64,000 nt of DNA from Stratiolaelaps scimitus (taxonomy: Eukaryota > Arthropoda > Arachnida > Mesostigmata > Laelapidae). Positions within the stretch are counted from its first letter, which is position 1. Each line of letters starts with the position of its first letter. Below are positions 47,877 to 59,554 of this stretch, piece after piece. Under the pieces are notes generated by a model. The model ran no database searches and was not told where the DNA came from. It worked only from the letters and a program-made list of their open reading frames with translations. The stretch spans positions 7,207,501-7,271,500 of the forward strand of contig JABWDB010000013.1 of the NCBI GenBank assembly GCA_019614645.1. Direction: 5' to 3'. The translations under genes and the position numbers were made by a program.

Positions 47877-50800
47877 CACGACACGATACAACCATGCTTG
47901 TAAACCAATCGGGAATGAACAGACCTGAAGAGGTGGCGCCGCAATGGTTCACTCACCTTCACGTAATATGTACCTGCAATCATCTCGTCGATCGTCAGGT
48001 TACGTTAGTCTGTCTTGCCTCATCATCGATAGTATTATTATAGTATATTATATCCCATGGCATTGTTCACTCATTGTGAGTGTTTTGGCGGCAGTACGCT
48101 TACAATCATTCGTCTGCACTATCTGTCGGAAAAATGCAAAAGTTGTTATTCCTCAATGGTCGCATCGTACGCAGTTCGCGCCCACGCAGGCGTACGATAT
48201 TGGGTTTGCCCGGCGTATCGGGAAATCAACGGGTTCACCGATGGCTGAACGAGTCGTTGCTTCCGTCAACGCCGAATTGTCGATTGTTGTGGGCTGTCGG
48301 TGGCGAACGACGACAGCAGGGCACAGTGGACGATCAGATCGAATCGACTTGAGATCACTGGATGATCCGACTGCCCGGGCAGACAACTGACCCGGCGTCG
48401 GCCGCTTCGTGGTTCACCGCCCACCGCCGCTTGTCGCCACCTCCGGCCGAGCGCTGACCCTTTCTTGCACACTCTTGTACACGCCGGAGTTCTCATTGTC
48501 GGCTGAGGCAGACGGTGGCGAAGGACGCGATCGTGGTAGTGGCCCTTGTGGCGGTGCCATCGTCGACGACTGCCGGCCCCTCTCGCTGCTTGTTGACGCC
48601 TCATCTCCCTGTCTCTTGGTCCCTCTGTGCCTATGGGTGAGCGTGGAGTTGAGCTAGTAGGCGGGTACGTGTCCGTTCGTATAGTATCGTAGTATCGTCG
48701 CCACATGACACAGCTCACCACGGATGGACGGTAGCGGACGCAGCCGATGGTTGGCATGGACCCCAGGACCTCAGCGTCTGGTCCCCCCAAGTCGGCTAAC
48801 AGCCAGCCAGCTGGTCAAGGCAGCGTGCGGCAGAAGCATTCATTGCGGCAGATGATGAATGGCCTTTTCTCGCGGGATTCGTTGCCGCGCCACCGGCACT
48901 GACGCCCGCACCGCTACCGCCCGTTTCGAAATATAACACTCAGCCTGTCCTAACACTCGGCCTCTAGTCCACACTGTGACTGGCGGCTTCGGCGAGCCGG
49001 TCGACCGGCAAGCAAGCGATGCCCACCAGCGTCCGACCAAGCAGCCAACGAACGGATCGGCCTGTCAGCCAGCCCCGCAAGCAAGCGGCCAAGTAACGCA
49101 CTCACCGCCGCAACGGCCAGCGTGGCCTGTATCCGTATAACCGTCAGCACAGACGATCACCAACGTTCGGACAGCCTGCCGGGTGCAGGACTCCTCGGCT
49201 GGCCATAGAGTGATTGAGAGAAAGTATAACACACATACACAAGGGAGAAAAGAAAACCTGTATAGGCATAGACATATGGCGTAATAAATAGAACGACGAG
49301 ATAATAAGGTAATACACTACGCTGTGGAGTTCGTTGGCGGACGACGTTGGAATACAACTGCATTGAAACATACGTGAACTGGGCGGAGGAGTGGTTTTGG
49401 TAAATGGGCAAGCAGTCAAGTTGGATCCTGTGTGAAGCTGACTGATGGTGAGCCGAGGCGTACGGGTAGCGCCATTGCGGAAAACGAACAACGACTCTGG
49501 CGAGAGATACATTTGCGGGTATAACGTTCAGGGTGTTGACAGACGAACAGAATCGTATTGCTGTATTGCGAGATGATTATACAACTAGAAACTAAAGAGT
49601 GATTGACTACGAACAATTCGAAAATATGGTAATTTTTCTATGATATTCTATATTGTAATCTTTCGTTCCTTTATAGGCCATCAGGGCTTACTCGGCAGTT
49701 TGGTCAAATCGTGGAAAAGCAAGATGCGAATGTCGCTACTATATTACTTCTGCTTTAATTTCCTCTAATTTGAGTGGTACTTAAATGATGAATCGACCAG
49801 TCACCCGGTCAATTCCGGTGTGTTCCACATTCACATATTTATCGCTGGCTATTCGCACTTCAATCAATGATACATTATAATTATCTCAGAGGATTCGATG
49901 CCACTATTGTCGTTAGTCCTCCACGGTCTCCACTCCACCGTTCGCGTTTCTTTACCTCGTCCAATCCAGGTGGACGCAAGTGGTCGCCAAAGGAAATCTA
50001 TTTTTGGTGGTTTTGGCCTGCATTGCTAGCGAACTTACCTTAATAATGCAATAAGCCTCCTCCCTCTTCAAGCCGATCGCCCCTTCTCTGTTCTGCGCAC
50101 CTCCAATGCTTCTTCGTCTCGTCCACTCTGCACCGCCGTTACGCTGCCGTCCGTTTCGCCGTCCAAATGTGCCCGCTTATGCCGTCGATCTAGCTAGACA
50201 GTGCTGGCAATTGGCTTCGGATTAGATTTCGGATCAGGGTGTGTAGCAGCGCAAAACGCCTTGAAAGGGTTTCACTTGAAACGTCTTCCTTTCGGTGACA
50301 ACTGCGTTCGACCATTGGGGCCCAGCCGTGTGGGGCAGATCGGTGGCTAAAGCGGCGCCGGGGAGGAGTGGGGGGTTGCAAACGTTTGCAAAAATCACGT
50401 GGCAGCTATGGCGCGCTCTCTTCTTGTGCCCTTCGTAGCCGAGCCCAAGCCTAGAGTCAGGCTACTCGCGGCCGTTCGCCACTTTTTCTTCTAGGGAAAA
50501 AAAATAACCTCACGGGCCAGTCACCACGAGCGGCGGTGGCAGCGTCCTCTGACGAGCGATGGCCGGAGACAGTTTTCCAATTCGCAGGGCGGTCACGTTT
50601 GAGAGGCAGTCAGGCACCGCTTGCGGGACTGAACTGGAAAGACGAACGTAGCCCTAGAAGGGAGCCACGATGGCGATGACAGCCAGGCAAGTTCCCTGTG
50701 CCGACTTGCCGGTGCGGGAACATACCCGTGGGCGGGGGGCTGCTGCCTAACGGCGAACCCTCGGCGAGGCATCGCCCTCGGGGAACGAGTGGGCGCAGGC

Positions 50801-51684
50801 TTCTGCCTGTGGCTCTCAGAGGCTCAAAGTGAAGCAGGCGTAAGGAGGGGGGGCGGGGGGGGGGGACGCGTGCGAACGGATTATATTTGTCGGATTTCGT
50901 CACATCGTCGATTTCGCCGCTGGCGCCGCGACCACCCACCGGGGTGCTTGCTTTACTCCGCAGGGTCTTCTGTCTGTCGCGGTCGCGCGGAGTGCTCGTC
51001 TTCATCTGTCTTGAATAATATCAGCTGTACCGGAAGGAGGCCTGCCGCGGCCTTGGCGCTTCTTTACGCGAAATGCGACGAGAGACAACACCTACTGCTG
51101 TTGTTCGAGACTGCATCCGCCGCTGCCGCCGCTGCTGCTGCTCATGTTACAAATGGAATCGCTCGCGTATGGAACTTTACGTACCTGTCGTTTCGACTTT
51201 TGCACGCATCGATTGCACTGCGACGATCATGGCTGATTCGTGGTGTTGTTGATGTTGATACGTGCTGTTTGGCCGAAATCCAAGATGATAAAAGCACCAG
51301 AACTCACTACAGTAAAACAAAAGCTTGCCACCTATGCAGCATGCATACATTTAATGGTGATGCTGTAGCGGCAGGCCGGATAGCCGCAAATTTAAAATAA
51401 CCATCATATTATTCGTCACGAAGTGATGCTTCGTGAAGACCAAGCGAAGGGGAGCGGAGTCGCATTCGACCATCTAGATACTCTCGTTACTGAGCGAGCC
51501 TCGCACATTAGGCAAATATGAATGACGTCGGCCATTTAACAGGCAACAATAACAGGCAGCACTTTATTTTCTAATCTCATATGCTCGCCGTGTAAGAGAA
51601 GTAGATTTGACATACGATATTTATTTAGGTATTCTTCCATATGTTGTTTCCAGTAGCCCCTTCGTAGAATGCCCCAATCAAACA
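47781..51684. other. no gene supported
   Basis: At 47950 a good minus-strand donor (GTGAAG followed by GTGAGT) ends a very short frame (MIAGTYYVK). At 50035 another (TTAAG followed by GTAAGT) ends GAIGLKREEAYCIIK. Both lack convincing acceptors. 48.2-51.4 kb is GC-rich with long composition-driven frames, including a 203-codon one at 50789-51400. G- and C-runs lie at about 50847-50865. Confidence 0.4.
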
Positions 51685-51742
51685 TCGAAATGCGACAACA
51701 GCGGTGTCGCATTTCGAACCTGTCAAATTTATTTGACAGGTT
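51685..51742. repeat. two adjacent perfect hairpins
   Basis: First hairpin: arms TCGAAATGCGACA and TGTCGCATTTCGA, 7-nt loop (51685-51717). Second: AACCTGTCAAAT and ATTTGACAGGTT with a 2-nt spacer (51717-51742). They abut and share one base at 51717. It may be a remnant of a small transposon end, a structured RNA or a binding site. Confidence 0.85.
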
Positions 51743-51887
51743 TGTCTATATGTGTGTGTGTGTGTAGATATGCATACACATGTTTACTAACGGGACATTT
51801 TAGTAGCGTTTTACCTAATATATTCGTACCCTAGTTGCCGGCAGATAATAATAAATAAATACGTTTAAATTTAATGATCTTATGGAC

Positions 51888-51993
51888 CAATCTGCAAGTG
51901 AACCCCGCATCGATTCGTATGCACCTTGTGAGATTCGAACCCGAGGCCGTAGAGTTCCAAGTCCCTGGCGTCACCCCTACACCAGTCATCCCG
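51888..51993 (-). mobile_element. tRNA-derived SINE head
   Basis: On the minus strand an A-box-like TGGTGTAGGGGTGACGCC (51967-51984) and a B box GGGTTCGAATCTC (51930-51942) are spaced as in a tRNA. The rest does not fold as a tRNA, and the sequence continues into non-tRNA DNA with an ATT run on its 5' side. It differs from family A, so it is a second lineage or a separate tRNA relic. Confidence 0.55.
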
Positions 51994-54897
51994 GTAAATG
52001 ATAATAATAATAATAATGATGATACTAAGAAATTGAACGTGTGGCAAGAAACTATAACAACACAGAAGATACAATACAACAATACTGTGTATTATAATGT
52101 TTTGTTCTATTATTTAGGGGACTGCAATTTTTTACAATGTTGGAGTTGTCGATACGTTGCTGATCGCTGAAACGCTGCCCACGCCAGCAGCTGGAATTGA
52201 AGGGTGGAGAGTGTTGCGGGACGCCGGCCTGTTCTGCTGATCGAGAGCCGCACGTTTCATTTTTGGGAAGGGCGGCGTACAGATCACGAATTGATAAAGA
52301 AATACTCTAAATAGCTGTGGGAGCCCGCTTGCCGCAGGCAAGTTGGCAAGGGAAGCGTGGCAGGTCTGAAGCAACCAGTGGGTCTTCAATCTCCAACTTT
52401 TCTTGCAGAGCCGATGACTCGAGTATGAAAACCACGACGACGACGACGACGACGTCATGTGTAGCCCTCTGGCCTCCCTACATTGGCCGGGAGCGACCGC
52501 CCCCTCCATGCGTTACCCTCATTTTCTCTCGTTGCGCTCTCGAACCAATAAGAAATTTTCACTCCATACATCTTGCACACTTCTGACAGATCTTCCCGGC
52601 ATCGACAGCGCCGACAGCAGTGGCGGGAGGGACAGCGAGGTGGAGGAACCGGAGGATGTGGAGAAGATGACGTTGCTGGGAAATTCCGTTTGAACTTTCC
52701 CCGCCACCAAAGCATAGCAAATAGTTACGAGAGCAGCGTGGCGATAAGGACCTTCTCCTACCACTGTGCCCGGCCACACTGTGTTCTGTTATCCAATGCT
52801 GGCAGCTATGACAACAGTGTCTATCGCAATGCCTGTTGCTGAATGCGCGGACGCCCGACTGATCACAGGTTGGCTGGCTGGCTGGCTGGCCAGTAAGTCA
52901 GTTCAATGGAGTGTCGCTGGGTAGGCGACAAGCAACGGCCATAGATGGCGGTGGTGGTGCCACGACGTGATCATGGTAAGAGAGTGGTGTTGGTGGCGCC
53001 GGCGGCGATTGCGGCGACCACCGGAAACCTCTTGGGGAAGAACAGTCTCCCCACAAAGGGAAATCTCGTGGGTGAGCAGAATCCTAGCTGGCGGCCATGG
53101 TGACTAGTAGGCCAGCGTTACCATGCCGTCCTGCTATACAGTGCCATCACACGGATGCGCTGCACAGCTGGCGACGTCGGCCTCCGATGTGGTAGGCCGG
53201 TGCGATCGTGTGCCGAGCCCGCCCGGGGCGTAAGGCCCGTCGCAAGGGGTAGGTCCCGCCGTAGTTTCCACCACCACCATCAGCAGCAGCGGCAGCTGCC
53301 GCTGCCACCACCGCCGCCACCGAGAATCCCGACCGTAACAGACGGGCTAATTTCCGCCGCCGTTGGGACGCTGCGGGCCCGCCCTCGCTGCCGCTGTCGA
53401 AGAGGAACGCGCGGTCGGTAGCAGCGGGAGGTGACCACGAAGGGGCCAAAGTGGCGGCGAAAGACACGAGACCAATCAATGGGCATGAAGCAAGCGGAGT
53501 GCAACGATAGGAAGGACAGGCCTGGATGCCGCCCTCCGTTGAATCTCTCCGACGTCGTCGCCGCCGCCGCCCTAGCTATACGGGAGGTATATACGCGTCT
53601 GTCGCCGTGCTGGCGGCGATCCCGGTGGTAGCCGTAGCTCCGGGGTCCGCTGCCGCCATTACACACAAGTGGAAACAGCAGCGACTGCTTGTGGCTCACA
53701 GAGAGAGAAACGATGAACCACTACCACCGCCGCCGCCGCCACTCTCTGAATCCCTCGCTTGCTAACCTAGCGGGATCTCGGCGAGGGCCCGCGGCCGAGT
53801 GCGCGCTACTGCTGGCTCGCACAATTGAAGACCATCAACGGAGAGGACGGGAGGCGATCAGGGATTGGAACACCATCGAGTTGCCTGCCGCTGGCGGGTC
53901 GGACCCCACTGGTCAGGCCTTACTATTAAAGCGGACGTATTCTACAGGCTAGTTCGGGCCGCATGGGAGCGGTCACGCTATTCTCTATTTGAGGGTGTTT
54001 CTTTTGCGTTTATCTTTTGGGGTAGGCGGATCCGCTCTTCATTCGGAGCGTATTTGCTCCTCGCTGGTGTTGCGAATTCTGCCTCGACGTCTTATATGGT
54101 TTCTTCGACAGGAAATTCCCTATCGCGGAACAGAGAGTATCATCATCATCGTCATCATCAGTGCAAGCGTCCTCTGGTCGGAATCTCATAGCAAGCTCTG
54201 AAAAACACGGTAGGACGAATGATGAAACGTCCCTCCTCTGTCCACGAGCCGCGACCCTGACTGCGATAGAGAGATCGAAAGCCAGATACGCGCAACCGGC
54301 AGAAGCAAGGCTATGATAGTTATAAGCAGGGAGAAAAGGAAGGCCGCGTCTTGCACTCGACGCGGTACCAGACTAGCTCTAGTCGATTGAGTCGTTCGAT
54401 CGACGGAGGTTGGCCTAGCTCGGAAAATGTCCTTTCGGCCTTTTGAACCTGATCGTGGATTGTTCAGCGGGGGCGAGTCAGGAATAAGGACGAGGAGCCA
54501 CGACGGACTTCAACCTAGGCTTAGATGCGCCTGTACGGCGAAAGGTGACAGCCTCGACGGGGATTGAGCTCACTAGAAGTATATACTCGTAGGAACTTAA
54601 CATTTTTGTGATATATTTTTAAGCAGTATTAGAAATATGGTATGTATTGGGAGGCCCCAAGATTCGCCACCACTTCTCAAAGTGTCTCGGATCGATTCAG
54701 CTGGCAGTGGATGCTTTCAGGGTCTCGCGACCTCGTTACAACACTACAGCCACTGTAGGTGTTCCGTGAGACTAGGATTAAGCTAATTTGTGGATCATGA
54801 CAGAGCGCATACTCTTGGCCTTTTTCGTCCTAGAATAGCCAGCTTAACCTCCATTTTTTAGAGCATCTTGTATAGAGAGGTTCTCCTGTGTCATATT
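51994..54897. other. mostly GC-rich, no gene supported apart from a short start-exon candidate
   Basis: GAC/CGA and CAC/CAG trinucleotide runs (52435-52455, 53270-53320), a GGCT run (52870-52891) and many overlapping composition-driven frames. 54.2-54.9 kb has no notable frame. Confidence 0.4.
52945..52975 (+). CDS. weak candidate first coding exon
   Basis: The ATG (context ATAGATGG) opens MAVVVPRRDH and reaches CATG followed by GTAAGA, phase 1. Only ten codons, so it rests on start context and donor. Confidence 0.22.
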
Positions 54898-55143
54898 ATG
54901 ATATTCTTCTTAGTAATCGTTTCTCGACAGTCTCCCGAAGCGAGCTCATTCCTGAGAGCCTATTTCTGCAGTTATCACATTTGTCAGCGTCCAAACGACG
55001 TCTACCGAACGCACATTACAAGGGGAGCAATTCCCAGCAGACGCGTTGTCCTACCCATCTTGTTGCTGTGCAGACGGCAGGACGCGGTTCTTCAAAATAT
55101 GTACGCAATGTATAGTACTGGCTGCTGCTGCGTTCAGCACTGA
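54898..55143 (+). CDS. small ORF, possible secreted peptide; overlapping frames
   Basis: The ATG opens 81 codons: MIFFLVIVSRQSPEASSFLR, a possible signal sequence, then cysteine-containing YFCSYHICQRPNDVYRTHIT and ending TGCCCVQH. Third positions favour C/G. A different frame is also open from an acceptor (CCTATTTCTGCAG, about 54967) to a donor (CCTCGA followed by GTGAGT, about 55245). The two readings exclude each other and I cannot choose firmly. Confidence 0.3.
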   Translation: MIFFLVIVSRQSPEASSFLRAYFCSYHICQRPNDVYRTHITRGAIPSRRVVLPILLLCRRQDAVLQNMYAMYSTGCCCVQH

Positions 55144-55693
55144 TTTGACCAGTTCGAAATCGACCACCAGCCTGTGGAGGATGGCGGGTGGTAGGGACCT
55201 ACCAACCGACCGTCGATGCGTCACGTCGTCTGCTGACCCTCGAGTGAGTGTACCCGCACGTCCGATGTCTCGCGGAGTCTTCTACAGAAATGGAACGAAA
55301 TGGAACCGGCGATTCGCTTTAGAATTGGCTTGTCGTACCCTGCGAGGCATACACGACGGAACAAAGGGGTCGCCCGCGGCTGGGTCGGGCAAGGGTTGAG
55401 GCAAGAGAGTGGAAGAGCAAAAGAAAAGGGTAAATGCAAGAGAGTGATAAAGAACGAGAAGCGAGAAGGACCACGAGGGAATGAGTTGAAGAGTACTGGC
55501 AGGGGCCAGCCCATAGAAAGAAGCGTGGAAGGAGGCACCGCAGAAGCCGGAGTGCAGTAGTAGTAGCCGTAGCCGTAGCAGGAGGAGGAGCAGCAGCAAC
55601 AACAACAACGGCCGGCCGCCTCTGCGTCCCTCCTCTCCTTTTCTGTGCCCGTCTCGGGTGGGGAGACCGAGATGCTGTTTCGTGATGCGTGGC

Positions 55694-55699
<6 letters not shown>

Positions 55700-55727
<28 letters not shown>

Positions 55728-55729
55728 CA
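55700..55729 (+). repeat. (GCT)n trinucleotide run
   Basis: Ten consecutive GCT/CTG units; they create leucine, alanine or cysteine runs in all frames. Confidence 0.95.
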
Positions 55730-55891
55730 GAAGCCCCGCAAGCAGGCGTCTCTCTTGCTGAATGCACTTTTCCATTTCGACAGAGAGCGTCAGGCAAAGC
55801 GAACGGGTGGTGGAGGCGGACAGCCAACAGCCAGCCAGCCAGACAGACTCACAGAGAGAGCCGACCGGCCGACATCAGGGCATCAGGCATA

Positions 55892-55915
55892 CGTTGAACA
55901 GGGCCCTGTTCAACG
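55892..55915. repeat. 24-bp perfect palindrome
   Basis: CGTTGAACAGGG followed directly by CCCTGTTCAACG; perfect dyad with no spacer. Confidence 0.9.
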
Positions 55916-56945
55916 AATGCATCCGCCCGAAGCAAGCATTGCCATTCCCTGCGAGCTCGTTCGGGGCATTCGTCTCGACCACCTACCACCTCCTGCTGTC
56001 GATCTGAGCGTTGATTCACTTCGTGCGGCGGCGGCGATGGCGGCGATGGCGGCGGCGGCGTCAGCCGAAGCTGGGCCGCTCTGTTCGGGTCTAACACACT
56101 CACGGACACAGGAGCTTCCCACAAGCCGCTCTCTTCTGCTCTCGACCCGTCGACCTCGGCCGGCGGACCGATCGTTCCTATCCGCCAGCGTCACTTCACG
56201 TGCTGGCGGCGGTGTTGGAGTTAGTTCGCTGTTCGTCACCGAGGCGCGGGGGAGGGAACGGACCCGCAGAACATGCTCTCTTCTGTCACACGAGACGCAT
56301 TTCGTTCCCAGAGAGAGGAGCCAAGCGACACCCCTCTTATATATATATATATATATATACGCAGGCGCTGGATTTAATATAGGCAGAGCAGCCGTATTTA
56401 ATGACCGTTCATCCACGTAGAACAACAAACACCACGTTATACATGTGCTGCGCGAAGCGAGGCTGCTGGGAGATGCTCAGACGCCCCTGGCCCTCATCAA
56501 TGCTAACGGTTTCTCGCTTATTATAAGCACACGATTAGGGGACCGGCCAGTGAGGCGGGTCCTTGCCACCTGGATACACTGGTGGTCTTGTCCGCCTCGG
56601 AAGTCAACACAGCCACTTAAACGCAATTAAAATACAGATGCCAATGCCTATGTCTATAACTGGCAGAGCGAGCAATCGACATTCGTACTCTATCCGTAGT
56701 CGACTGAACAGTCGGCCTCTGCTGGTTGAGCAACGTGTGTGCGCATGCAAAAATCCATCACCAGGCATTATTTTTTGCATTTGTTGTACTACTTTCTTCA
56801 TTGACACACGTCATGGGCTACGCGGTCACGTAGCGAGTGAGGTGTGAGATGCGGCTAGATTTTGTCCGATTCGTCTATCATATTGCAATCTACGAGGCAG
56901 AACAGCAGCCCGTATCTTGGTCGACTATTGAGCTTGTGTTTGCAG

Positions 56946-57293
56946 AGCGCTGTTCTCGCACTTGCCAGTTCCGATCACCAATTTCGAGGTCAGCTGAGAC
57001 GTAACGGATACGTTTTCAGACATTTTCTCAAATATGGTCTTGCCACTTATCCAGTACCGATTCATCGCTTGCTTTGTGATTGTCTAACACTGCCTAGCCC
57101 AGCATGCAAATCCCATTTGGCGGACGTCGAAGCGAATGATCTCGGCACTACTGCTTATCAATGCTTTTGGCTGACACAACGGTCTGTGCGCTCAAACATG
57201 AGGGTTTGTACGCGCGCCATTCTCTGCCATTTGATCTTCCTGCCAAACCGTTATACCATTCTGCGTCAATTGATCCTTGCATGTCCTTTATAG
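56946..57293 (+). CDS. candidate 3' coding exon, unknown protein
   Basis: A good acceptor (GAGCTTGTGTTTGCAG) opens a 115-codon frame that begins SAVLALASSDHQFRGQLRRN, includes HFLKYGLATYPVPIHRLLCD and SHLADVEANDLGTTAYQCFW, and ends LRQLILACPL, TAG. Third positions are C/G-biased and the composition is natural. The frame is also open about 28 codons upstream of the acceptor. Several cysteines are present but no recognised motif. It is the first of four protein-like plus-strand segments between 56.9 and 59.8 kb. Confidence 0.4.
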   Translation, partial: SAVLALASSDHQFRGQLRRNGYVFRHFLKYGLATYPVPIHRLLCDCLTLPSPACKSHLADVEANDLGTTAYQCFWLTQRSVRSNMRVCTRAILCHLIFLPNRYTILRQLILACPL

Positions 57294-57324
57294 CTGCCAT
57301 GTTAGTGAGTGACTTTGGGGCATG

Positions 57325-57326
<2 letters not shown>

Positions 57327-57356
<30 letters not shown>
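57327..57356. repeat. (TA)n microsatellite
   Basis: About 15 TA units just downstream of the candidate exon ending at 57293. Confidence 0.95.
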
Positions 57357-57357
<1 letters not shown>

Positions 57358-57565
57358 GAGGAGGGTCATATGGCCAGGCCAACAGAAAATCTCGGCCATT
57401 GGAAAAGAAGCAAGTGAAATTTCAATCGCCGCCGGATGTTCGTGTGTGTGTGTGCATCTGTCTGTGAGCCATCGTTATGCCACTTGCTCTTGGCCGCCGT
57501 GGTGTTATGTGACAAGAAGATTAGATCTAGAAGAAAGTTGACAGAGCTGTAGCCTGTGACAGGCC

Positions 57566-57850
57566 ATGAGGGATCTACCCTTCGTGCCGGGCTCAGCCGT
57601 TGCCTCTAGGACCAGCTCTCTACTCTCAGCAGTCCTTGATTCCCCGTGCCGCCTTCAACAAAAAGAGCTTCTCTTAGCCTCTATGCTCCCCTCGTTGCCT
57701 GGCGCGCACCAGGCGCTGAGCTCAAAAATTCTGGAAAAAGGCTGGAAACGGCTGAAATGGGTAAACGGGAATATCAACGGCCTGATGGAAGGAGGTTGTT
57801 TGATTGAGGTGGGATGTTTGCGTGCGGTGCAGGCGGGTGACGTGCCGTAA
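57566..57850 (+). CDS. small ORF with ATG, unknown protein
   Basis: The ATG (context GGCCATGAGG) opens 94 codons: MRDLPFVPGSAVASRTSSLL, then LQQKELLLASMLPSLPG and SSKILEKGWKRLKWVNGNIN, ending VQAGDVP, TAA. Strong C/G third positions. A possible acceptor (CTACTCTCAG) lies inside, so part of it may be an exon of a longer gene. No family recognised. Confidence 0.4.
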   Translation: MRDLPFVPGSAVASRTSSLLSAVLDSPCRLQQKELLLASMLPSLPGAHQALSSKILEKGWKRLKWVNGNINGLMEGGCLIEVGCLRAVQAGDVP

Positions 57851-58545
57851 TTTGACAAGCCGTTACGTTTGAGAGACGTATGGTTTCTTGGCCACGTTCC
57901 ACATGACAGTACTAGCGTGCTCTGATAAATTATAACAGTATCATATGATAATGTATGGCGTGGATACAATCCTATGCTCACATACAATCCTAAATCTAGA
58001 CTTTTCTAGTTATGTAAGTCCCGACTCTGATCGCCATGTTTGTCCTAGGCGTTAACTTACTCCGAATATTGGTCTCAGGCGTTTGTTCCTTTACAGCCAC
58101 TAGTGCCTGAGTTTACCTGTTTGATTGTGCCACCGCAAGGTGGATGATCCGCTCGTACAGTCAAATCATATATGGCGCAATTCAAATCATATCACATGCT
58201 GCATCCTCGCAAACGATTGTGTTTTCCAGAAGGAAAATTCGAATTACGCTGCAGGTTGAACTCCTCGAATAGGCAGCTTCGAGGCAGAAATAATCAAGTT
58301 CAAGAAGGGCTGCCTCGTCTGAGACACTCGGTGAGATCCTGATAGAGGAACTGTCGAATTCGTTAGCCTCACACCCTGTGCACGTTTGTGTGTTCGGGAT
58401 GAATTCTTTGAGAATTGTGCAGGGCGCCTGCAGCAGTTCGTACGATTAAACAACTCACATACGAACATCTTGGTTTCTCCGGAACGTAGAGGTACAAGAC
58501 CTGTTCACACTAATGTATATATATATGTAGGCACTAGGAGAAAGT

Positions 58546-58917
58546 TTGCCTGTTCGCAAGACACATTTATCATTATACCATGACAATGTAGAGGCTACCC
58601 TCGAGGTTAAGTGTACGCTTTTATATTCTCTAAAATTACCTAAACTCAGCAGCTTTTCTTTGACCCCCGTCGCAAATGTCCCGCGCCGTTCATTTCATCT
58701 GGCCAGGCGTTGCTTCGTAGAAAGGCATTCACCCAAGGAAATGTGGTCTCGAAAGCTGCCGCTCAATCAAACACATCCGAGAAGAACCTCAGCTTGGCAA
58801 AGAAAAGCTGCGCGTACACCGTTTTCATCTGTCTCGGCTGACATTGCAAGTAATGCGAAGAAAATCGTTATTGGAAACGGAAAACTCCAAACGAGGAATT
58901 TAATAGGTATACACTGA
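58546..58917 (+). CDS. candidate coding segment, basic protein
   Basis: An open frame of 123 codons with ordinary composition: starts LPVRKTHLSLYHDNVEATLE, includes NVPRRSFHLARRCFVERHSP and ARTPFSSVSADIASNAKKIV, ends LQTRNLIGIH, TGA. It lacks an ATG at the 5' end; a weak donor (AATAG followed by GTATAC) lies just before the stop. The opposite strand has an ATG-started frame (59057 down to 58767, MSSTEVPKMALHRLDRQSPD), so strand assignment is uncertain. Basic residues dominate. No family recognised. Confidence 0.38.
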   Translation: MPVRKTHLSLYHDNVEATLEVKCTLLYSLKLPKLSSFSLTPVANVPRRSFHLARRCFVERHSPKEMWSRKLPLNQTHPRRTSAWQRKAARTPFSSVSADIASNAKKIVIGNGKLQTRNLIGIH

Positions 58918-59094
58918 GATAATCCACGGGAAATTATCTCTCTCTCTCTCTCTCCCGACGCCTTTTGCACACCACTAAATTTCAATGTTCGCGGTTCGTC
59001 CGGAGATTGCCTGTCTAGCCGATGCAGTGCCATTTTTGGTACTTCAGTGCTGCTCATGAAGCGCAGTGCACGCTGAGCTTTTCCTCATCATTTG

Positions 59095-59236
59095 CCAAGG
59101 CCCCCTATATAATATAGTAATATGTTCGACTCTGAGGTCGTCTATAATGGTTAAGACCGTTAACCTAAAACGGTTAAGAGCTGAGGCCGGTCAGATAGGG
59201 GAACAGCTGAGGGTCAGCTCAAAAAGAAAAAAAAAT
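59095..59236 (+). mobile_element. A-tailed short repeat, family B copy 3
   Basis: The 3' part (59158-59236) matches the other copies: ACGGTTAAGAGCTGAGGCC, then AGGGGAACAGCTGAGGGTCA, the hairpin AGCTGAGGGTCAGCT (59205-59219) and an A-rich tail. The 5' part is diverged. Confidence 0.6.
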
Positions 59237-59554
59237 GGTTGACTAACGTTCAAAGTCGAACCTACCGATATTGAGCTACAATGTAAAATGTATAAATATG
59301 AATAAATAATATGAATAAATGTATGGATGTATTGTCCTACGTTGCAGAAGGCCTACCACGAATCGATGTCAATATAGGCCAATTTATAACGAGTGCCAGC
59401 AGGTATTTTTACTCAATTTGATAATGAACAATAAATGTTTACATGCCATATATATATATATTATATATTCGAAAGCTATATATATATATATATATGGACC
59501 GAGGAGGCTCCACTGACTTGTGAAGACGGTAGCAACATGTGAGTGTTCTCCTAG

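Larger units (their letters stand above)
55144..56945. other. GC- and repeat-rich, no gene supported
   Basis: Holds the CTG run at 55700-55729, a 24-bp palindrome at 55892-55915, GGC runs near 56025-56060 and a TA run at 56339-56359. The longest frame of the window (243 codons, 55689-56420) runs through these repeats and is rejected as a gene. Confidence 0.4.

Noticed and set aside
50789..51400. 203-codon open frame, plus strand
   Set aside because: Starts from GTG-type context in G-rich DNA, contains glycine, arginine and alanine runs, and lacks splice or start support.
54975..55245. CCCADGRTRFFKICTQ in one frame, recalling the N-terminal region of Notch ligands
   Set aside because: Only the TRFFKIC part resembles the family pattern; the preceding cysteine is misplaced and no DSL or EGF residues follow. 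Treated as coincidence.
55689..56420. Longest open frame in the window (243 codons)
   Set aside because: It runs through a CTG run, GGC runs and a TA run; composition is low complexity and equally long frames lie on the other strand. It reflects GC-rich repeats lacking stops.
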